Part shown: one piece after another, positions 59,033 through 64,000 of the stretch
How positions within the stretch are numbered: the first letter of the stretch is position 1
Layout: each line of letters begins with the position of its first letter
The notes under the pieces: generated by a model
The model's input: only the letters and a program-made list of their open reading frames with translations
Databases searched by the model: none
What the model was told of the DNA's origin: nothing
NCBI GenBank assembly: GCA_964465065.1
Contig: CAYXHZ010000009.1
Coordinates: forward strand, 1 to 64,000
Source: CAYMND01 sp964465065
Lineage (GTDB): Bacteria; Acidobacteriota; Aminicenantia; UBA2199
Length of the DNA: 64,000 bases
Direction: 5' to 3'
Position numbers and translations under genes: made by a program

Positions 59033-61963
59033 ATGAAAAAAGTGTCATTCTCGCTTCTGATTGTCCTGATCGTCCTGTGCAGTTCCGCCATTCAGGCTCA
59101 ATACAGCTGGTTCTACTTCGGGCGCAGCAAGGAAATGCTCCGTCCCTTCCCCTGGCAGGTCCAGGAGACGACTCATTTCAAGATCCACCATTACAGTGAC
59201 GATGCCGCCTTCATCCAGAAGATCGCCGAAACGGCCGAACAGGCTTACAACGACCTGTCCCTGTTCCTGGATGTCCAGGTCGACAAGAAGATCCCGTTGA
59301 TTTTCTACACCAGCCACATCGACTTCGAACAGACCAACCTGATCGACTACATGCCGGCCGGTGTCGAAGCCTTCGCCGAACCGCTCGGCCAGCGCATGGT
59401 TCTGCATGGGGACCGCAGCTTTTCCGAGTTCGCCCGTACCCTGGTGCACGAGCTGGGTCACATATTCGAATACCAGATCGTGTACAAAAACATCTCCCTG
59501 TCGGGTCTGGCCCTGCGTCAGCCGCCGACCTGGGTTTTCGAGGGTTTTTCCGAACTGATCACCAACAACTGGAACAGTTTCAACCTCATGACCATCCGCG
59601 ACGCCGTCATCAACGAGCGCCTGCCGACCATCTCCGAACAGGGCGATATCGGCGCTGAAATGATCCTCGGCCGCATCGACTACGACATGGGGCACCTGGT
59701 CTACGATTTCCTGATGAAACGCTACGGCCGTACCGGTGTCCGCAAGATGCTGAATGCCTTCCGCGGTTCCCGCCAGCCCTTCCGCGCCCTGGGCACGACC
59801 GCCAAGGACTTCAACTTCGAGTTGCGCAAGTATGCCCGCGAACGCTTCAAACCCTACCGCATGAAAGAAAACCCGGAGGAGTACAGCTCGCTGGTCGGGC
59901 CGGAATTTCCCTTCGTCTTCACCTTTTCTCACCAGATATCCCCGTCCGGAGAACTGGCCGCCGTTCTGACCTACAACGCCGCCCAAAGCAAGTTCGACCT
60001 GGTCCTGATCTCGATGAAGACCGGCAAGATGATCCGCAGTCTGACTCCGGGCGTGACCATGAAGCACGACGGCATCGATCTCAAGTTCAACCCGGCAGAA
60101 GGCAACAGCTTCGCCTGGGATAGTCGCGGCGAGGAAGTCTGCTATTTCGCCCGGCGCAGCCTGGTCAACTACCTGGTGTTCAACGATATTTACAAGCCCA
60201 GGGCCCTGCGCATGATCCCTCTGCCCGGAATCGGTTCGCCGGCCTCACCCGTTTTTCACCCCAAGACCGGGGAGCTCTACTTCATCGGGGTCGAAAAATC
60301 CCACGCCTACCTCTACCGCTTGCATCCCAAGACCGAAAAAGTTGAGCGGATCAGCGACGGCAGCCGCTTCCTCAAGAGCTTCTCCTTTTCCCATGACGGT
60401 CAGACCCTGGTTTACAGCGCCTCCGCTGGAGAACACACCAACCTGTTCACCGCCCCCCTGTCCGATCCCAACCACCTGACCGCCATCACCAGCGGCCCTC
60501 AGGAGGACATCACCCCGGTTTTCGACCCCAAGGACGAAATCATCTACTTTTCCAGCGACCGCGACGAATCTTTCAACATCTACGCCATCGACCTCAAGAA
60601 TAACAGAATTCTCCGCTATACCGATGTGGCCACCGGCAATTTCTTCCCGCTGACCATTCCGGACGATCCCGAGCACCTGCTGGTTTCCAGTTTCATCCAG
60701 GGCGCCTTCCAGCTCTTCAAGCTCAGCCTTTCCAAACCGCAGTCCGATCTGGCCTATCAGCTGCCCCAGGCCGCCAATACCGGCGCCGCCCTGGCATCGG
60801 AAAAAGAGAGCTACACCATTCCGTCCTTTCTGGAGCAGATCAGCAGCAGCTTCAACCTGCAGCAGCAGAAACGCATCGAAGAGCCCCGGATCAAGCCCAC
60901 CCTGTCGCAGCCCGAGAAATACAAGCCCTTCAAGAACCTGGCCATCAGTTCTCTGCCGGGATTCGGACTGGGCTACGCCAGCGACGGCAGCCTGATGGGC
61001 TACACCTCGGTTTCCATCGAGGACCTGATGATGGACCACAGCTTCAGCCTCTTGATCTACCGCATTTACGGCTACCAGTCCTATCAGCTGTCATACCTGA
61101 ACCAGAAAAACCGCCTCAAGCTCTTTTCCAACATCTTCTACTACACCGACGCCTACTACATGCCCTACACCTCGGGAGACAACTGGTTGTCCATCCGCAA
61201 ACGATTGGGCGGCAGCTTCGGCCTGATCTACCCCCTGAGCCGCGAGTACCGCCTGGAAGGTTCGGCCTCCTTCTTCTACCAGGAGGAGAACCTGGACAAC
61301 ATCTACGCCGGCACCGACATCCCCTACAGCAATTATTTCGACGGCCCCTCCATCCCCCTGTCGCTGAGTTTCATCGCCGACGACGCCGCCTACTCGTACC
61401 AGACCATGGGACCGTCGATGGGTCATTCGTTCAAGATCACCCTGACCCAGAACATCCCGGTCAGCAAATCCTTTCTGGGCTCCACCTCGATCGAGGCCGA
61501 TCTGCGCAAATACCTGCGCCTGTCCAACACCTCCCTGCTGGCCGCCCGGCTGTTCGCCTTCACCTCCCTGGGCGATTACCCCCAACTGCGCTGGATGGGC
61601 GGCAACAACACCATCCGCAGCCTGGGATTCTATCAGCTGTCCGGAACCCGGGGTTTTGTGCTCAGTACCGAGCTGCGCTTTCCGATCATTCACGTCGCCC
61701 GAACCCCCATCGGCAACATCGGTCCGATCCGCGGGGTGTTTTTCGCCGACCTCGGCTGCGCCTCGTTCAAAGAATACCCCATCGATTTCTTTGAATCCGG
61801 CAGTCTGAAGCTGAAAGACGGGTACGGTTCCTACGGGTTCGGTTTCATGATCAACATGTTCGGCTACCCCCTGCACTTCGAATGGGTCTGGCAGATCGAC
61901 GACCAGGTCAGAAACAACGGCAAACGATCCAGCTTCAACTTCTGGATCGGCTACGATTTCTAG
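59033..61963 (+). CDS. Giant envelope protein: gluzincin peptidase, beta-propeller and outer-membrane beta-barrel
   Basis: Protein of 976 residues with a signal peptide (residues 1-22). Residues 25-290 form a peptidase_MA-like zinc metallopeptidase with HELGH (139-143) in TLVHELGHIFEYQIV and a candidate third ligand in WVFEGFSEL (E170 or E174). Residues about 300-610 contain TolB/WD40-type propeller repeats (FTFSHQISPSGELAAVLTYN, IIYFSSDRDESFNIYAIDLK). The C-terminal 340 residues are aromatic, alternating beta-strands ending in an aromatic residue (NFWIGYDF), typical of BamA/Omp85-like barrels. It would place a peptidase at the outer membrane. It overlaps the convergent glycosyltransferase by 4 bp. 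Confidence 0.88.
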   Translation: MKKVSFSLLIVLIVLCSSAIQAQYSWFYFGRSKEMLRPFPWQVQETTHFKIHHYSDDAAFIQKIAETAEQAYNDLSLFLDVQVDKKIPLIFYTSHIDFEQTNLIDYMPAGVEAFAEPLGQRMVLHGDRSFSEFARTLVHELGHIFEYQIVYKNISLSGLALRQPPTWVFEGFSELITNNWNSFNLMTIRDAVINERLPTISEQGDIGAEMILGRIDYDMGHLVYDFLMKRYGRTGVRKMLNAFRGSRQPFRALGTTAKDFNFELRKYARERFKPYRMKENPEEYSSLVGPEFPFVFTFSHQISPSGELAAVLTYNAAQSKFDLVLISMKTGKMIRSLTPGVTMKHDGIDLKFNPAEGNSFAWDSRGEEVCYFARRSLVNYLVFNDIYKPRALRMIPLPGIGSPASPVFHPKTGELYFIGVEKSHAYLYRLHPKTEKVERISDGSRFLKSFSFSHDGQTLVYSASAGEHTNLFTAPLSDPNHLTAITSGPQEDITPVFDPKDEIIYFSSDRDESFNIYAIDLKNNRILRYTDVATGNFFPLTIPDDPEHLLVSSFIQGAFQLFKLSLSKPQSDLAYQLPQAANTGAALASEKESYTIPSFLEQISSSFNLQQQKRIEEPRIKPTLSQPEKYKPFKNLAISSLPGFGLGYASDGSLMGYTSVSIEDLMMDHSFSLLIYRIYGYQSYQLSYLNQKNRLKLFSNIFYYTDAYYMPYTSGDNWLSIRKRLGGSFGLIYPLSREYRLEGSASFFYQEENLDNIYAGTDIPYSNYFDGPSIPLSLSFIADDAAYSYQTMGPSMGHSFKITLTQNIPVSKSFLGSTSIEADLRKYLRLSNTSLLAARLFAFTSLGDYPQLRWMGGNNTIRSLGFYQLSGTRGFVLSTELRFPIIHVARTPIGNIGPIRGVFFADLGCASFKEYPIDFFESGSLKLKDGYGSYGFGFMINMFGYPLHFEWVWQIDDQVRNNGKRSSFNFWIGYDF

Positions 61964-63987
61964 AACAGGCCGGGACGACGACCCCGGGGCAGGACCTCGA
62001 TCTCCAGATCCGGTCTTGTCCCGGCGTTGTCGACGTAGAGCTGGATCAGCTCCTGGCCTTGCCATTTTTTCTGCAGGTAATCGGGTATCGCCACGATCCG
62101 TTCCGACTGTCCGGGCAGTTCGGTGCTCAGCAGCAGACGGTCGAAATTCCACAGACGCAGCTGTACCGTCCCGTCACCCGGATTGCCGAGGCGGATTTCC
62201 AGCTTTTCCGGAGCGGACAGCGGCGCCAGCAAAATCGGGAAATGCTGCACGGCGCCAAGGCGGAAATACCGGTTTTCGGCCTGTCGGGGATACAGGGATG
62301 CCCCGTACAGGCGATGCGGCAGGATGTCGGAACGCTCGACCAGAACCGGATTGTACAACGGCAGGCGCGGAAACAGGACGAACAGCAGCAGCCAGGGCAG
62401 GATCCAGACCCGGCGCAAAAACTTGGCCGAAATCGGTTTCTTTCTCCACAAGGCCCAGACCGTCAGCATCAGCAGCAGCGCGATGAACAGGTTGTTGGGC
62501 CACCAGGCGAAATTCCCGTCGGTTTTGATGAACGATGGCAGATGGCCGCTCAGGTCGACCAACCCGTTGCCCAGCCGTTGAAACAACAGACCGGGGCGGA
62601 ACTGCACGTCGCGGGTGGTCGACTGGTAGAGGGTGTAGGGGTTGACAAGCTGGAAAACAGTGATGAACAGCCCATAGGCGATCAGGCCGCCGGCCAGGTT
62701 GCGCTTGAGCCAGCGCAGTTTCGAATGTCTGAACAGGAACAGGACCAGCAGCGCCAGAGCCCAGACGACCGGCGTCAAGGGCCGTGCCTGCGGGCAGTAG
62801 CCGCCGCGGTGGGTCAGCATGGCATAGCTGCCGATGTAGATCAGAGCCGGCACCGTGAGCCAAAAAAGCCTCTTGTAGCGACGGTAGAGCGTACACAGAC
62901 GGACAAAGCCGGCCAGGGCCAGAGCGTAGATCGGCGCATAAAGCAGCAGACCGTCGCGCTGATCCAGAAAATAGTTCAGAAAAGCCTCCAGGCGCATCTG
63001 CAGGGTCTGTTCCCGGGTGATGACTCCCCAGAACTGGCTCTTTTGCAGCTCGTTCTGGTAGACCGATGCCGGTGAAAAGTTGCCGTAGGCGCTGTACAGG
63101 TAGGCCCAGAACATCCCCTGCATCAGTAAGGGACCGGCGATGAACACCAGGGCGCCGCGCCAGTTTTTCTCCCGCAGCAGGCCGTAAACCGAACCGAACC
63201 CGTACAGGTAGAGCAGCGAGGCGTACTTGACGCCCCAGAAGAGCAGCAGGCCCAGACTAAAACCGGACAGGGCCAGGGCCCAGAAACGGTGCCGCTGCGG
63301 GGACAGATAGCGCAGGTAGAGACTGGTCAGCAGCAACAGCATGACCTGGTTTTCGGGGTAGAAATGAAAGCTGTAATAGTAAAGCGGCGCCGTCAGCGCC
63401 ATGACCAGGGTGGCCAGCAAAGCCGGCCGGAACCGGCCGGTCAGCCTCCAGGCGCACAGGTAGACGACCAGCATCAGCAAGGCCGAGTACATAGCCAGCA
63501 GCAGGCGGACGGCGGGAACCACCAGACTGTCCGGCAGCAGCCACAGGAGCGGGGTCACCGACAGGGCCACCCCCGGCAGGTGAAAGGAATAGATTTCCTG
63601 CTGGCCGCCCTTGCCGAAATAGCCGTGAATCCCCAGTTCCTGGACATCGAGATATTTCCGGTACGATTGTTGGTAATACTGGTTGGCGACGTTGAAATCG
63701 CCGTCCTCGGCCACGGACTGGGCAATGACCAGATAGTGCGGTTCGTCGCCGCCCAGGGGCACCTGCTGATACTCGAACGACAAGACCCCGGCCGCAAAGA
63801 ACAGAAACGACAGCAAAAAAACGCACAGCCCCCGTTTGGCCGGTGACAGGGCGGCAAAAAACCCCAAAACTCCGGAAAGCGCCCGGCAGCGTCGCACGAG
63901 CCGTCCCCACAGGAGCAATCCGACAAGCAACAGCAGCCAGTCCAGGCGCAGACGCCAATCGCTGCCATCCCAGGTCCACAGTTTCAT
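61960..63987 (-). CDS. GT-C type membrane glycosyltransferase-like protein
   Basis: Protein of 675 residues with ten or more membrane segments. The first external loop carries LGGDEPHYLVIAQSVAEDGD, matching the DE motif of ArnT/PMT-type glycosyltransferases that use lipid-linked sugars. After the membrane part (to about residue 560) there is a C-terminal beta-rich domain (LEIRLGNPGDGTVQLRLWNF). Probable role: sugar transfer to an envelope glycan or protein. The ATG at 63987 lies 13 bp from the window edge, so its upstream signals cannot be seen. Confidence 0.82.
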   Translation of the reverse strand: MKLWTWDGSDWRLRLDWLLLLVGLLLWGRLVRRCRALSGVLGFFAALSPAKRGLCVFLLSFLFFAAGVLSFEYQQVPLGGDEPHYLVIAQSVAEDGDFNVANQYYQQSYRKYLDVQELGIHGYFGKGGQQEIYSFHLPGVALSVTPLLWLLPDSLVVPAVRLLLAMYSALLMLVVYLCAWRLTGRFRPALLATLVMALTAPLYYYSFHFYPENQVMLLLLTSLYLRYLSPQRHRFWALALSGFSLGLLLFWGVKYASLLYLYGFGSVYGLLREKNWRGALVFIAGPLLMQGMFWAYLYSAYGNFSPASVYQNELQKSQFWGVITREQTLQMRLEAFLNYFLDQRDGLLLYAPIYALALAGFVRLCTLYRRYKRLFWLTVPALIYIGSYAMLTHRGGYCPQARPLTPVVWALALLVLFLFRHSKLRWLKRNLAGGLIAYGLFITVFQLVNPYTLYQSTTRDVQFRPGLLFQRLGNGLVDLSGHLPSFIKTDGNFAWWPNNLFIALLLMLTVWALWRKKPISAKFLRRVWILPWLLLFVLFPRLPLYNPVLVERSDILPHRLYGASLYPRQAENRYFRLGAVQHFPILLAPLSAPEKLEIRLGNPGDGTVQLRLWNFDRLLLSTELPGQSERIVAIPDYLQKKWQGQELIQLYVDNAGTRPDLEIEVLPRGRRPGLF

Positions 63988-64000
63988 GACCGGTACCAGC

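Noticed and set aside
1..64000. CRISPR array, tRNA or rRNA genes, prophage, insertion sequence
   Set aside because: I read the intergenic stretches and saw no regularly spaced repeats, no tRNA T-loop signature, no rRNA-like stretch, no transposase or integrase and no phage structural gene.

Overview
The window is a gene-dense (roughly 58-60% GC by eye) chromosomal segment of a strictly anaerobic, hydrogen-metabolising, diderm bacterium. Two complete [FeFe]-hydrogenase operons facing a Rex redox regulator indicate fermentative or syntrophic anaerobic metabolism. Several lipoproteins, two L,D-transpeptidases and a predicted C-terminal outer-membrane beta-barrel indicate a cell with an outer membrane. 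A tricorn protease, a FapR-type lipid regulator and a membrane aminopropyltransferase-like protein together recall deep-branching anaerobic phyla such as Acidobacteriota/Aminicenantes relatives, but I cannot fix the taxon. Three runs of exactly 100 N show a scaffolded, probably metagenome-derived assembly. One of these gaps is an artefact flanked by the same 55 bp on both sides.

Layout. 1-5200: a LysR regulator (cut by the window edge), an MNT/HEPN pair, an SDR oxidoreductase with its TetR repressor behind a perfect promoter carrying two 19-bp operators. 3832-12223: a three-gene minus-strand operon (PLD-SNF2 helicase, Eco57I-like DNA methyltransferase, SMC/RecF-like ATPase) that looks like a restriction or anti-phage system. 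12439-17163: a molybdenum-cofactor accessory cluster (MocA-like and MobA nucleotidyltransferases, XdhC, a DUF364 protein and a membrane protein fused to a THEP1-type NTPase) without a molybdoenzyme. 17349-32362: two divergent electron-bifurcating-type [FeFe]-hydrogenase operons; the minus-strand one contains a NuoF-GltD fusion and two subunits that have lost their [2Fe-2S] cysteines, the plus-strand one starts with rex and ends with a response regulator and a histidine kinase.

32404-39607: a BlaI/M56-peptidase signalling pair with paired palindromic operators, a membrane spermidine-synthase-like protein, and a STAS / anti-sigma-like kinase / PP2C phosphatase partner-switching module. 39704-50258: acpS, a tricorn protease, an MBOAT acyltransferase with its SGNH-like partner, a PHP phosphoesterase, a YgiQ-type radical SAM protein and an RsmB-type rRNA methyltransferase. 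50290-51857: fabH and fapR. 52185-61963: envelope genes (lipoproteins, two YkuD L,D-transpeptidases, an exported protein, a PH-like repeat protein with two zinc-ribbon proteins, and a very large peptidase/beta-propeller/beta-barrel protein). 61960-63987: a GT-C type membrane glycosyltransferase.

Connections. Rex should link the NADH/NAD+ ratio to both hydrogenase operons, which together would dispose of electrons from ferredoxin, NADH and, through the fusion protein, NADPH. Several genes (1162, 46006, 47000, perhaps 46093 and 55534) have a promoter -10 element only 5-13 nt from their start codon and no ribosome-binding site, so leaderless transcripts seem common here. No tRNA, rRNA, CRISPR array, insertion sequence or prophage was recognised.
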